This document shows positions 1 through 9,307 of a stretch of DNA of 64,000 nucleotides, piece by piece. The notes below the pieces were generated by a model that was not told where the DNA came from, ran no database searches, and worked only from the letters and a program-made list of their open reading frames with translations. This stretch comes from Cohnella pontilimi (GTDB lineage: Bacteria > Bacillota > Bacilli > Paenibacillales > Paenibacillaceae). Location of the stretch: the NCBI RefSeq assembly GCF_005049045.1, contig NZ_SUPK01000008.1:62001-126000 (forward strand), given 5' to 3'. Position 1 is the first letter of the stretch. Each line of letters begins with the position of its first letter. The position numbers were made by a program, and so were the translations under genes.

Positions 1-78
1 TCACATTAATAGGATATGCTTGGATAAGCCTGCTGACAGTGTGAATATACAAATCAAGCAAAATACCGCGCATGCATA

Positions 79-117
79 AGAAATCCCCTCTTGGCCGTCC
101 TGCTGGGCGGGGATTTC
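79..117 (+). terminator. weak terminator-like hairpin at the left edge
   Basis: A 9 bp stem (GAAATCCCC pairing with GGGGATTTC) closes a 20 nt loop, but no clear T-run follows. It may end transcription of a gene lying left of the window. The remaining bases 1-224 hold no gene that I can see. Confidence 0.3.
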
Positions 118-224
118 CTGTTAGACAGAATCAGTTCCCAATCTATGACTGCTTGCTAGGTGGAGAAAAGAGCGCTTCGACTGGAGAATTGCATCATGTT
201 GGCGATAGTAGGCTCGTGATATAT

Positions 225-238
225 TGAAAACGGTTTCA
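225..238 (+). promoter_or_regulatory. cre-like operator upstream of the GH95-like gene
   Basis: TGAAAACGGTTTCA is a near-perfect palindrome that fits the CcpA catabolite-responsive element consensus (TGWAANCGNTNWCA). It lies 24 bases before the start codon and just upstream of the ribosome binding site, a position where a bound repressor would block transcription. A LacI-family sugar repressor could also use this type of site. Confidence 0.6.
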
Positions 239-262
239 CCAAATTATTGGGGGAGGTTTGTC

Positions 263-3200
263 ATGTCAGCCACCAAGCCACGATCGCTGCGTCGTATTCT
301 GTCCGTCACGCTTTCCGCCGCATTGACCGTCAGCGCATGCATGACCGGTGTTACCGGTTTTGCAGGCACGGTCCGAGCGGCCTCCGGCTTTGTGCCGCCG
401 CAGGCCGTACTCGATCATCTGCACAAGGATGATTGGGGCGAATTGCGAAACATTCTGTCAGGTATTTACGGCACGATCACCACGCCGCTTAAGATTACCG
501 ACGTCAACTCAGGAAAATACACCATGGGTCAGCTGGTCGGCAACGGGGACATCGGCGCGATTGCCGCCGGCATTTCGACGACGTCCCAGCAGTTTTACTT
601 TGCCAAGCAGGATTTCTGGGGAACGCTTCATGCGCAAAGCAATGCAGTGAAGGATAACCAAGGGATTTTGTCGGGAGGCGGTCTTTCCATCGGACCGACA
701 GGCGCCGCAGGCAGCAAGGCCGCTTCGGTGTTTAACATGAAACAGGACCTTCTTAACGCGCAAGTGATCACAACGCTTCAGCTTAAGGATACCGCCGGCA
801 GTGATGCTACCATCACGATGAATTCATGGACGGCGGACACCGACAACGTGTTCGTCACGGAAATCACGAACGAAGGGACAAGTCCCGTGACGCTGAGCGC
901 CAAGCAGTGGGTGCCGGCTATGGCGTATGCTTCGGGTTCGGCGACAGACCTGACGGATGCCCAAAGCACGTATCCCTACACGGGAGGAATCGATTCCAAG
1001 GGAAACAATCCTGTGCTGTGGACCACGCGGGACACAAATGCGGGTGCGAACGGCAACACTTCGAATTTCCGCAGCCGCATGGCTACGGCAACAACAGTGG
1101 TCGGTTCACAGCTGGAGAATGCACGTCAAAAAATAGAGGCAACCGACTACTACGATAGCAACAAGGGGAAATATTACAATTCTCTCGGGGAAGCCGGCGA
1201 TTTCACGGTGAACGCCGGGTCGAAGGTTTATGTCCTCAGTTATTTTGCCAGCAGCAGCGGTCCGTACAATGCCATCAAATCCGTATCTCAAGTGCAGGCG
1301 GACGCGGTATCCGGAATTGCCTCCTACACGACGGAAGAGGCGATTAATCGTCTGAAGCAAGAGCATTCGGACTGGTGGAAGAACTATTGGCTGAAAAGCT
1401 ATGTACAATTCAACGACGCCGACCTGAATCAGTATTATTACGGCTCGCTCTATGTGCTCGGAAGCTCCAACCGGCCTACGAGCGCAAACGGTAAAGTGAA
1501 CAAGTACAATCTTCCCGCTTCCATGTACGGCCCTTGGATTCCGGCAGATAACATGGGCTGGGGAGGGCGATACTTCCTGAACTACAACCAGCAGGCGCAT
1601 TACTACGCCTCAGGTTCCACGAATCGGATCGAAACGGCCGTTCCTTATAACCGGGTCATTGCCTACGACAAACCATGGCAAATCAACAATGCCGCAGCCC
1701 AAGGGCATGACGGAGCGGTTCATGTACGAACGCTCTCCCCCTTCCATCTGATGGCAAGCGCGCAGCCCGCCTTGAATCCGAAGACATCAACGAAGGTGTA
1801 CGGCTTTAATGCCAGTTCCACGGACCAGAAGTCGAACGGCATGTTTGCCGTCGTTCCGATGGTGTTCTATTACGAATACACCTTGGACGAGGAGTATTTG
1901 CGCAACGTCCTGTATCCATATCTCAAGGAGCTCATGAAATTTTACGATTCCTATGTGCTCCGACAGGACGACGGAAACGGACTATATCACTACTCGGTGA
2001 TCGGATCATCGATTCATGAGGGTGACGCCGCGGACATCAATCCCGATCTCGATATCGGCGCGATTAAATTTTTGTCCAATTTCCTCAGCTTGCACGCGTT
2101 CAAAATGAACGAAGATCCGGCCAGCCTCACGCGTTGGAAGGATATTGCCGACCACACCTCTTTCCCGGAAGCGATGCTTCCGAAAGGGATTTTCAACGCC
2201 GCAAATACGGACAATTACGTTCCTACATTGCTCGCGGTCGACTATATGTCGCCCAACCAGGCGCATGTCGATTTGATCGAACCCGGAGATCAGCCGGTAG
2301 AGCTCGAGGGAGTCGTGTTCCCTTTTGAAAATGCACAGTTGCTCGATGGCGATCCGGAACTTTTGCAAAAGGTGCGGAACACGCTGGAGTATATGAACGG
2401 CTGGGCGGCGGGAAGCTTTGCCGGCTGGAGCAGCCAGAACAACGGATTCCCGAAAGTGTATCCGATCGCAGCTCGAGCGGGCTGGCCGGCGGCCGATCTT
2501 CTTGCCAAGTTCAGAATCGCACTTAACGCCAAAGTGCGAACCAGCAATCTCACCTACTACGGCAGCGGAGGGGCCATCGAGACGGTTGCGTCGATGGAAG
2601 CGCTGAATTCCATGCTGATGCAGAGCAGCACAACGCCGGAATTGCCGACCACCGTCTGGGCGTTCCCGAACTGGGACAAATCCCGTTCCGTCACCTACGA
2701 ACGTCTGGGTGCGATGGGCAACGTCGAAATATCAAGTGCCTACGATGCGCAAACGCAGAACGTTCCCTATGTGGACCTGAAGAGCAAGCGTAACGGCAAA
2801 ATCGCGTTGGTCAATCCATGGACCCAAGGAACACCGGTCATCCGCGAGGTATCTGCGGACGGAACGTTGGGCGCGGATGTCAGCTATGAAATTCGTGCCG
2901 GCAAAATCATTTTTGATGCGCGTCAGAATACCCGCTACATGGTCATGAACGATTCTTCCGACCCTGCCGTCCATACATCGGGCATTACGCTAAACCGTTA
3001 CTCCGCGGATTTGATTCTCGGCGGAACGGGCGAGACGAATACTATAGCCGTTCAAGCTACGGTAGAGGGCAATCCGGGCGATACGGTAACGTGGAGTTCC
3101 TCCGACCCGGCAGTAGCTAGTGTCACGGCCAACGGCGCAACGGCGACCGTGACGGCGGTCGGAACCGGCTCCGGCAAAGTGGCGCAAGCCACGATCACCG

Positions 3201-5755
3201 CTGCGAGCGCTCAGGATCCGGGCATTAAACGCACCTTTAAGGTCAGGGTAGCGGACGTGAGCACAGTTCCGACAAGCCTTACTTTGATTAGTCCAAGCAC
3301 AGCCACGATTTACGGACCGGCCAGCACGGGCGCTTCCACGGCCAAAGTAACCGGGACCAACAGGCTGCAGCTCACGGCGGCCATCCAGCCTTCCAATGTG
3401 TTCGATAAGCGAATCATGTGGAAATCCAGTAACAACAATGTGGCCATGGTCGATAAGAACGGTCTGGTGATCGCCCGCGGAGCGGGAACGGCAACGATTA
3501 CCGGAACGAGCATGGCGAACCCGGCGCTGCCACCGGTGACCACAACCGTTACCGTCACCGCAGCGGGAGTCGACTACTCCAATGAGGGCAATCTTGCCGC
3601 CGTGCTTGAGAATGCCAAAGCCATCTCCATCTATTCCGGCAACAAAACGTCCAGCGGAGGCTTCCGGCGTGTGTCTTCCAGCCCGGATTGGGAGGGTAAG
3701 CAGGAGATTTTCCAGATGGCACATATCAACGCCCTGGGTGTGAAAGACAAATATTCCGGCTATTCGACGGTTAACATCAGCCGGGACACCGCCTATTTTG
3801 CCGCAGTCGCGCTGAATGAAGCCATCCGGGTTATCGATCCTTCCAAGGCAATTGAGTTGAACGGTATCGATAAAACCTCGCTGGCGGCCGCCATTCAATC
3901 CGCCTCGAAATTGACGGATTCCAACTTCGATACCGAGCAGCAGTGGAACGAACTGCAAGCGGCGCTGGCCGCGGCCATTTCGGTCAATGACAATGCAGAA
4001 GCAACCCAGGAAGAAGTGGATGCGGCATTGACAGCCCTGCAGGCTGCCATGGCGAAAGCCAAGATTTCGGTATCTGCCGGCCGGGTGCCGGTGGTGGACA
4101 TATCTGCGGGTACCGCCTCAATCTATGGCAGTCACCTGGTGCAGTTCCTGGCGAGCGGCGTTGCGGCCCGGACTTGGACTGTCACAAATCCGGACGGCTC
4201 CGCAACCGCGGATGCCAAGATCGATTCGACGGGACTGCTGTACGCAACGGCAGAAGAAACTTACTTGATCACCTCTACGCCGGCCGGAGGTGAAGCGGAA
4301 ACGGTCTCCGTCACCGTGAGCAATTTAGCAGCGATGCCTAACCTGGCTTCCAGCACGACAGGTTTCGGCACCTATTTCGGCTCGACGAGCGGCGGCAGCT
4401 ATCCGCCGAAAAACGCGTTCGACGGCAATGCAAGCACCTTCTACGATCACAGCGCCACCGTTCCTTATGTAGGCTGGGATTTCGGTAAGCCGGCAGCGAT
4501 GAACATGCTGCGGTTCCTGCCGCGTTCGGGCACGAACGCCGCACGTATTTACCAAGCGAAGCTGCAAGGATCTAACGAATCGCCTACCGCGGGATACGTA
4601 GATTTGGTCACGATTACCGATCAGCCGAGCACGGCCAACGCTTCTTCGTGGTATGTCAAAGCGCTGAACAATACGACGGCTTACCGCTATTACCGCTGGC
4701 TCGGAACCAACGGCAGCCATGCGAACATTGCTGAAATGGAGCTCTATATCAACGTGGATAAGACCGACTTGGCAGAGACCATTACGGCAGCAGAGGCATT
4801 GATCGAAGAGAAGTACACACCGGATTCCTGGGCTGCCCTGCAGTCCGCGGTTCAACGCGCGGCAGCGGTAAACGAGGATCCGAACGCGCCGCAGGAGCGC
4901 ATCGACTCAGCCGAGCAAGCGGTCAAAACCGCAGTGGCGAATCTCGTCCCCGATACGGAGGCTCCGGTAACCCGGGCTGAGACCGATCCGGCGTACACCG
5001 ACGGCTGGTTCCGCAGTCCGGTGACGGTGACCCTGACCGCCGAGGACGACGTTTCGGGTATTGCCATGACCGAATACAAGCTGTCCGCAGATGCAGAGTG
5101 GCAAACCTACGAGTCACCTGTTGTCCTCAGCGAGGACGGCATCTACGAATTGTTCTACCGCTCGACGGATCGCGCAGGCAACGAGGAGTCGGCCAAGTCA
5201 CTCACCGTTCGCATCGATCAAACGCCGGCTTCTTTTGAGCTGACGGTGAACGGAGCTCCTTTTGCGGATCAGGCCGTGTTCACGGATGATAAGATCATTT
5301 CCTTCGAACTGACCGCTGTAGACGCGACGTCCGGAGCAGCCGACAAGCAGATGTTCTTGGATGGAAAGCCGTACACCGGAGGATCGGCTGTCGATTTAGC
5401 AGGCAAGCTCGGAAAACACGAACTTCGGGTCGTTGTCCGCGATGAAGCGGGCAATGTCACAGACCGCACGATTTCGTTCGAAGTGAAGACCGAGATCGGG
5501 TCGCTGAAAAAGCTGATCGAGCGGTATATCGCATCGGGCGACATTACAGGCATGTTTGCTGCGAAGCTCACAGAAATCTTGGATAAAGCGCTCTCGCTTC
5601 TTCAAAAAGGCGAGGTAAACGATGCGCTGGAAGTGCTGCCGCAAGTCATGCAGCATATCAACCACAACCCGAAACAAGTTACCGTGAGCGAGAAGGCGAA
5701 AGCCGTGATCGAAAAGGATCTCGACACGATCATGCGCTCCTTGTCCAAGAAATAA
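263..5755 (+). CDS. secreted multidomain glycoside hydrolase, GH95-like, with FIMAH-type C-terminus
   Basis: A 1830-residue exported protein. The ATG at 263 is preferred over an upstream TTG (224) because GGGGGAGG sits 6 bases before it. Residues 1-40 form an export signal; it contains both an AxA-type site (VRAAS) and a lipobox-like VSAC, so soluble and lipid-anchored forms are both possible. Residues about 60-900 resemble the GH95 plan: an N-terminal domain with GQLVGNGDIGAI...DFWG followed by an (alpha/alpha)6-type barrel. GH95 members are alpha-L-fucosidases or alpha-L-galactosidases; catalytic residues were not verified. Then come two BIG2-like Ig domains (about 905-1100), a FIVAR helix pair (1207-1270), an Ig-like domain, an F5/8C-like carbohydrate-binding module (1356-1500), a second FIVAR (1501-1563), two OmpL47/Ig-like domains (1566-1743) and a FIMAH-like end (1745-1830). 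The fucose genes nearby support a fucosylated substrate. Confidence 0.65.
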   Translation: MSATKPRSLRRILSVTLSAALTVSACMTGVTGFAGTVRAASGFVPPQAVLDHLHKDDWGELRNILSGIYGTITTPLKITDVNSGKYTMGQLVGNGDIGAIAAGISTTSQQFYFAKQDFWGTLHAQSNAVKDNQGILSGGGLSIGPTGAAGSKAASVFNMKQDLLNAQVITTLQLKDTAGSDATITMNSWTADTDNVFVTEITNEGTSPVTLSAKQWVPAMAYASGSATDLTDAQSTYPYTGGIDSKGNNPVLWTTRDTNAGANGNTSNFRSRMATATTVVGSQLENARQKIEATDYYDSNKGKYYNSLGEAGDFTVNAGSKVYVLSYFASSSGPYNAIKSVSQVQADAVSGIASYTTEEAINRLKQEHSDWWKNYWLKSYVQFNDADLNQYYYGSLYVLGSSNRPTSANGKVNKYNLPASMYGPWIPADNMGWGGRYFLNYNQQAHYYASGSTNRIETAVPYNRVIAYDKPWQINNAAAQGHDGAVHVRTLSPFHLMASAQPALNPKTSTKVYGFNASSTDQKSNGMFAVVPMVFYYEYTLDEEYLRNVLYPYLKELMKFYDSYVLRQDDGNGLYHYSVIGSSIHEGDAADINPDLDIGAIKFLSNFLSLHAFKMNEDPASLTRWKDIADHTSFPEAMLPKGIFNAANTDNYVPTLLAVDYMSPNQAHVDLIEPGDQPVELEGVVFPFENAQLLDGDPELLQKVRNTLEYMNGWAAGSFAGWSSQNNGFPKVYPIAARAGWPAADLLAKFRIALNAKVRTSNLTYYGSGGAIETVASMEALNSMLMQSSTTPELPTTVWAFPNWDKSRSVTYERLGAMGNVEISSAYDAQTQNVPYVDLKSKRNGKIALVNPWTQGTPVIREVSADGTLGADVSYEIRAGKIIFDARQNTRYMVMNDSSDPAVHTSGITLNRYSADLILGGTGETNTIAVQATVEGNPGDTVTWSSSDPAVASVTANGATATVTAVGTGSGKVAQATITAASAQDPGIKRTFKVRVADVSTVPTSLTLISPSTATIYGPASTGASTAKVTGTNRLQLTAAIQPSNVFDKRIMWKSSNNNVAMVDKNGLVIARGAGTATITGTSMANPALPPVTTTVTVTAAGVDYSNEGNLAAVLENAKAISIYSGNKTSSGGFRRVSSSPDWEGKQEIFQMAHINALGVKDKYSGYSTVNISRDTAYFAAVALNEAIRVIDPSKAIELNGIDKTSLAAAIQSASKLTDSNFDTEQQWNELQAALAAAISVNDNAEATQEEVDAALTALQAAMAKAKISVSAGRVPVVDISAGTASIYGSHLVQFLASGVAARTWTVTNPDGSATADAKIDSTGLLYATAEETYLITSTPAGGEAETVSVTVSNLAAMPNLASSTTGFGTYFGSTSGGSYPPKNAFDGNASTFYDHSATVPYVGWDFGKPAAMNMLRFLPRSGTNAARIYQAKLQGSNESPTAGYVDLVTITDQPSTANASSWYVKALNNTTAYRYYRWLGTNGSHANIAEMELYINVDKTDLAETITAAEALIEEKYTPDSWAALQSAVQRAAAVNEDPNAPQERIDSAEQAVKTAVANLVPDTEAPVTRAETDPAYTDGWFRSPVTVTLTAEDDVSGIAMTEYKLSADAEWQTYESPVVLSEDGIYELFYRSTDRAGNEESAKSLTVRIDQTPASFELTVNGAPFADQAVFTDDKIISFELTAVDATSGAADKQMFLDGKPYTGGSAVDLAGKLGKHELRVVVRDEAGNVTDRTISFEVKTEIGSLKKLIERYIASGDITGMFAAKLTEILDKALSLLQKGEVNDALEVLPQVMQHINHNPKQVTVSEKAKAVIEKDLDTIMRSLSKK

Positions 5756-5768
5756 CCTTACACAAAAA

Positions 5769-5816
5769 ACCGCACGCCAGCGCCTCGATATGAGCCGCAT
5801 GGCGTGCGGTACATTG
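5769..5816 (+). terminator. terminator of the GH95-like gene
   Basis: A perfect 10 bp stem (CCGCACGCCA / TGGCGTGCGG) closes a 20 nt loop just after the stop codon and is followed by a T-containing stretch. Confidence 0.55.
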
Positions 5817-5826
5817 TTTTCAATAG

Positions 5827-5862
5827 ATAGAGGGTAACCGAATGTTTTCGGTTACCCTCTAT
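5827..5862 (-). terminator. terminator of the YesN/YesM operon
   Basis: A perfect 16 bp inverted repeat (5827-5842 with 5847-5862) around a TGTT loop lies 10 bases beyond the stop of the minus-strand response regulator. Together with the preceding hairpin it separates the two convergent units. Confidence 0.55.
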
Positions 5863-5872
5863 GTTTACATCG

Positions 5873-7381
5873 TTACGAAGACTGCGCCGCTTTGTCGCGG
5901 AAATCCGAAGGATACACGCCAAAATGCTCGACGAACAATTTGGTGAAATGCCTCGTGCTGAAGTAGCCGACGGCTTCGGCCACTTGATTCACCTTGAGGC
6001 TGGGCTGGGTAAGCAGCAGCTGCTTCGCCTTGAGCATCCTTGTGGAAGTCAAATACTTGACGAACGTGACGCCTTGCTTCTTATGAAATACGGAGCTCAA
6101 GTAATTGGGCGTCAAGCCGAACTCTTCGGCCAGCTTGCCGATCCCGATTTCCTCCATGTAGTGCAGGTCGACATACCGGATCACGCGCTGCACAATGCTT
6201 TCCTGGGAAGCAGAGCCTCCCGCCTCGCTTGCCAGCATCTTGTCTCCAACGGCGGAGAGGGCGTGAAACCATTCGTCGACCTGCATGCTTTCCTGCACCC
6301 GGGCGCCGACTGTTGTCCGGACGAAGCGGGTCAGCGCACGGCACGAGGGCGAATCGGGATGCCAGTCCCGCGATTCTTGTTTCCGAAGCTCTCCGAGACG
6401 CTTGGCGTATTCGATGAAATCCCGCCGGCTGCACGAATCGGTGAGCAGCATCCAGGCTTTGGAACGTTCGAGCCGACCGGCGATTGAGGCTTCCGCACGC
6501 AATATCGAAGGCGTAAGAACGGTGTCTTCGGGCCGGAATATCCGCAAAGGCGCAAGCGAGTGAAGCTCTTCCGCCTGTCGGAGCAAGGTCCGGATGTCAC
6601 CACATGAATCTGTGAGCAGAGCGGTCACGGAAAAGCCGTCATCCTCCGAACCGCGCAGAACGTGTTCCGCCGATTCCCGCCAAGGAAACCGCGTGCCTGA
6701 CCTTGCAATTCCTTCGATTGCCGGCCACGCCCAATAACAAGACATCCGGTGCGGATCGTCGCCTGAGCTGCAAAACCTTACTTGGGTACGGAACTCGGCG
6801 GGAACGGTTACGTCGAGAAGCTTTCCGACAACCTTCTGCAACCGGGATTGCGTGTCATCCGCCGCGCGTCGGCTATCCGCCACCACTTCCATCGCCGCAA
6901 AGGAATATTCGGGAAAAGGATTCTGCGATCCGCCCGCTAAACGAGTATGAAGCTCCCGGATCTGCAGGCTTATCCAATGCTCGAATTCGCAGTTGAGGGA
7001 ATGCGCCTGCCTCTGCACTTCCCGGAGGGTATGCTGCACACACGAGGCAAGCTCGGCCGGGTCGGCCGGCTTTAGCAAATAATTCGTGGCTCCAAGCCGA
7101 ATGGCCTCCTGGGCATACTCAAATTCGGTGAAGCCGGTCAAAATAATCCAATGCGCTCCCGGCGCTTTTTCCTTGCCCAATCTTATGGCATCGAGCCCGC
7201 TCAGCTTCGGCATCCGGATATCGACGAAGACGAGGTCCGGAGATTCCGAATCCAGAAGGGCCAGCAGTTCTTCGCCGTTTCGCGCTTCTCCCGCGATCCG
7301 GATGGGGAGGTCCAGCTCTTCCAGCATGCTTCTCAGGCTGGAACGAACGAGAATTTCGTCGTCTGCAATGAGGATGTTCAT
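5873..7381 (-). CDS. YesN-type response regulator (receiver plus AraC DNA-binding domain)
   Basis: 502 residues. An N-terminal receiver (1-120) carries the acidic pair DD at 7-8, phosphoacceptor D54 in VFVDIRMP, and the conserved K in NYLLKP. A variable middle is followed by a two-helix-turn-helix AraC domain in the last 100 residues (IGKLAEEFGLTPNYLSSVFHKK). The frame is open further upstream, but MNILIADDE at 7381 is the real start: its ATG overlaps the TGA of the upstream kinase gene (ATGA), which means translational coupling. With the kinase it should activate the divergent sugar-importer operon starting at 9308. Confidence 0.9.
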   Translation of the reverse strand: MNILIADDEILVRSSLRSMLEELDLPIRIAGEARNGEELLALLDSESPDLVFVDIRMPKLSGLDAIRLGKEKAPGAHWIILTGFTEFEYAQEAIRLGATNYLLKPADPAELASCVQHTLREVQRQAHSLNCEFEHWISLQIRELHTRLAGGSQNPFPEYSFAAMEVVADSRRAADDTQSRLQKVVGKLLDVTVPAEFRTQVRFCSSGDDPHRMSCYWAWPAIEGIARSGTRFPWRESAEHVLRGSEDDGFSVTALLTDSCGDIRTLLRQAEELHSLAPLRIFRPEDTVLTPSILRAEASIAGRLERSKAWMLLTDSCSRRDFIEYAKRLGELRKQESRDWHPDSPSCRALTRFVRTTVGARVQESMQVDEWFHALSAVGDKMLASEAGGSASQESIVQRVIRYVDLHYMEEIGIGKLAEEFGLTPNYLSSVFHKKQGVTFVKYLTSTRMLKAKQLLLTQPSLKVNQVAEAVGYFSTRHFTKLFVEHFGVYPSDFRDKAAQSS

Positions 7382-9117
7382 GAGGCGGCAGCTCCTATCG
7401 GAATTCGGATGACGGCTTTCGTCCCGTGCCCTGGACGGCTGGTGACGGTGAAAGTCGCGTCCGGATCGTTCATGAGAAGGCGGCTTCGGACGTTCGACAG
7501 CCCGACATGTCCTTGCGACGAGGCTTGTATGGAGTCGAAACCCAATCCATCGTCTTGCACCGTGATTTCCACGTATTTCTTTCCATTCTCCTGTACGGCA
7601 TGTGCCGTCACCAGAAGGACATTTTGTTTCTCGTCCGGCTCGATGCCGTGGATGACAGCGTTCTCCACCAACGGTTGAATGAGCAGCTTCGGGATGGGTA
7701 CGCCCGCAAGTTCTTCCTCCCACTCCACGTGCGCCGTGAAACTTTCATCGAACCGGGTTTGCTGCAGCAGGCAATATTTTTGTAAGAATTGGAACTCTTT
7801 TTCGATGGTCGTAGTCTGATTGTCTTCGAGCGTGTATCTCATCATGGAGCTCAAGGAGAGGATGGCGTTTTCCAGTTCCTTGGTTCTGCCTTGGCGGTTC
7901 AATCCGATAAAGCCGTTCAGCGTATTGAAAAGGAAATGGGGACGAATCTGCGACTGCAGCGCCCGATACTCGGCGTTTTGCGTGGCCAGCTTGGCGCGGT
8001 ATTCCTGGTTGATCAGCTCATCCAGACGAGAAACCATGCTGTTAAGGGAAATACCGAGCTGGGCGATTTCGTCTTGTCCTCGAGCGACGAATCTTTCGGA
8101 CATGTCTCCCATTTTGGCTTTGCTCATGATCAGGTTCATTTTTTTGAAGGGTTTGACGATCCATCGGGAGAAATAGAGAAATACGCCGAATGTTACCGTA
8201 AGCGCTCCTGCCGAAAGCGTCAAGGCGAGGACATATATCCAGCGCACCTTGGAATCGAACTCCTGATTGGAAAGAAAGACGGCGATCCGCCAACCGAACC
8301 GGCCGACCTTATCCGACACCGCCGTGTACGCGTCCGTTTGCCATTCGTTCTCCTGATGAAATTTCGGCAGCATCGACGTCAGTTCCTGGGGCAGCTTGGA
8401 GCTGGAATAGAGAACGCTTTCATTTTGATCTAAAATAACGATCGTAGACGAGACGTTAAAGCGGGTGTCTTTGGCGATTCTCCGCAAAATCTGGGTATCG
8501 GCATCGGCCAAAATGACGGCTAACGGCTGTCTGGAGTCGGGATCCTTGATCAGCCGGGCTACGGAGAACACTTGGCGGGCCGGACTCGCCGTGAAATAGT
8601 TCTGCGGATGCGAGCTGACAATGACGCCGCGGCCGTCCGCTTCCACCGCTTGCCGGTACCATTCCTGCTCCTGAAAAGGAAACTCCCGTACCAGCTCGAA
8701 CTGTCCGCCCTTGGCCGTCAAATAGGCGGGGCCGGTTCTCGGAATGATGATGGTGTTGAGGATGTCGGGGCGTGTGTTGATCAAGTATTGCGGCAGCGTT
8801 CCGCTCAGCGCGCGGTCGGTTTTCAGCTTCGTATACTCGTTCGCCGTCCGGTACCGGTCGTTGGCTTTCAGCTTCAGGGCGTACATCACCTCATCGCTGA
8901 GATAAGGAGAGGTTGACAGCCGGTCCAAATCGTCCAAGTAAGTCTCGATATTCCTCGACATCGCGGCTACGGTGCCCGCGGTGAGCTGTCGGGTTTCCCG
9001 GGTCAACATGCCTTGGATATAGTAGGGCAGCGCAAACGCCGAAATGACGAACGGAGTGACGATAAAGAGAACGTAAAAAATGGTCAGTTTGAAGCGCAGC
9101 GTATGGAACAGTCTCAT
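7378..9117 (-). CDS. YesM-type sensor histidine kinase
   Basis: 579 residues. A first membrane helix (about 11-32), an extracellular sensor region of about 260 residues, a second helix near 295-318, a HAMP linker, then a His_kinase domain with H394 in the motif QIRPHFLFNTLN and a HATPase domain at the end. This YesM/LytS-like class senses extracellular sugars or the loading state of a sugar importer in Paenibacillaceae. It is divergent from the binding protein gene at 9308 across a 190-base gap that holds a cre-like site, so both units probably share control. Confidence 0.9.
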   Translation of the reverse strand: MRLFHTLRFKLTIFYVLFIVTPFVISAFALPYYIQGMLTRETRQLTAGTVAAMSRNIETYLDDLDRLSTSPYLSDEVMYALKLKANDRYRTANEYTKLKTDRALSGTLPQYLINTRPDILNTIIIPRTGPAYLTAKGGQFELVREFPFQEQEWYRQAVEADGRGVIVSSHPQNYFTASPARQVFSVARLIKDPDSRQPLAVILADADTQILRRIAKDTRFNVSSTIVILDQNESVLYSSSKLPQELTSMLPKFHQENEWQTDAYTAVSDKVGRFGWRIAVFLSNQEFDSKVRWIYVLALTLSAGALTVTFGVFLYFSRWIVKPFKKMNLIMSKAKMGDMSERFVARGQDEIAQLGISLNSMVSRLDELINQEYRAKLATQNAEYRALQSQIRPHFLFNTLNGFIGLNRQGRTKELENAILSLSSMMRYTLEDNQTTTIEKEFQFLQKYCLLQQTRFDESFTAHVEWEEELAGVPIPKLLIQPLVENAVIHGIEPDEKQNVLLVTAHAVQENGKKYVEITVQDDGLGFDSIQASSQGHVGLSNVRSRLLMNDPDATFTVTSRPGHGTKAVIRIPIGAAAS

Positions 9118-9228
9118 GTCGGATATCGACCCCTCTATTTATTAAGGTATCCTTTGCGGGTGCCGGGGGTCAATAACGATTGTTCGCCAGTGTAGAAAAT
9201 AGCGCTCTCATCGTAGATAAGTTACATA

Positions 9229-9242
9229 TGAAAGCGTTCGCA
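9229..9242 (+). promoter_or_regulatory. cre-like site in the divergent kinase/importer intergenic region
   Basis: TGAAAGCGTTCGCA matches the CcpA operator consensus with one deviation. It lies 66 bases upstream of the binding-protein start codon, a plausible promoter position for catabolite repression of the fucose/galactoside operon. Confidence 0.5.
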
Positions 9243-9307
9243 TCATGAGGTAGATTAAAGGCAGCAGGGCGTTCCCGCCCTCAATCCACATACCAGGGGG
9301 ACATAGC

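Noticed and set aside
2990..3958. 322-codon open frame on the minus strand inside the GH95-like gene
   Set aside because: Lies wholly within a real gene with Ig-like domains, has no ribosome binding site and no family similarity.
7382..7723. N-terminal extension of the response regulator frame beyond 7381
   Set aside because: It runs antisense-like through the kinase C-terminus, is unlike any receiver domain, and the ATGA overlap at 7381 gives a proper start.
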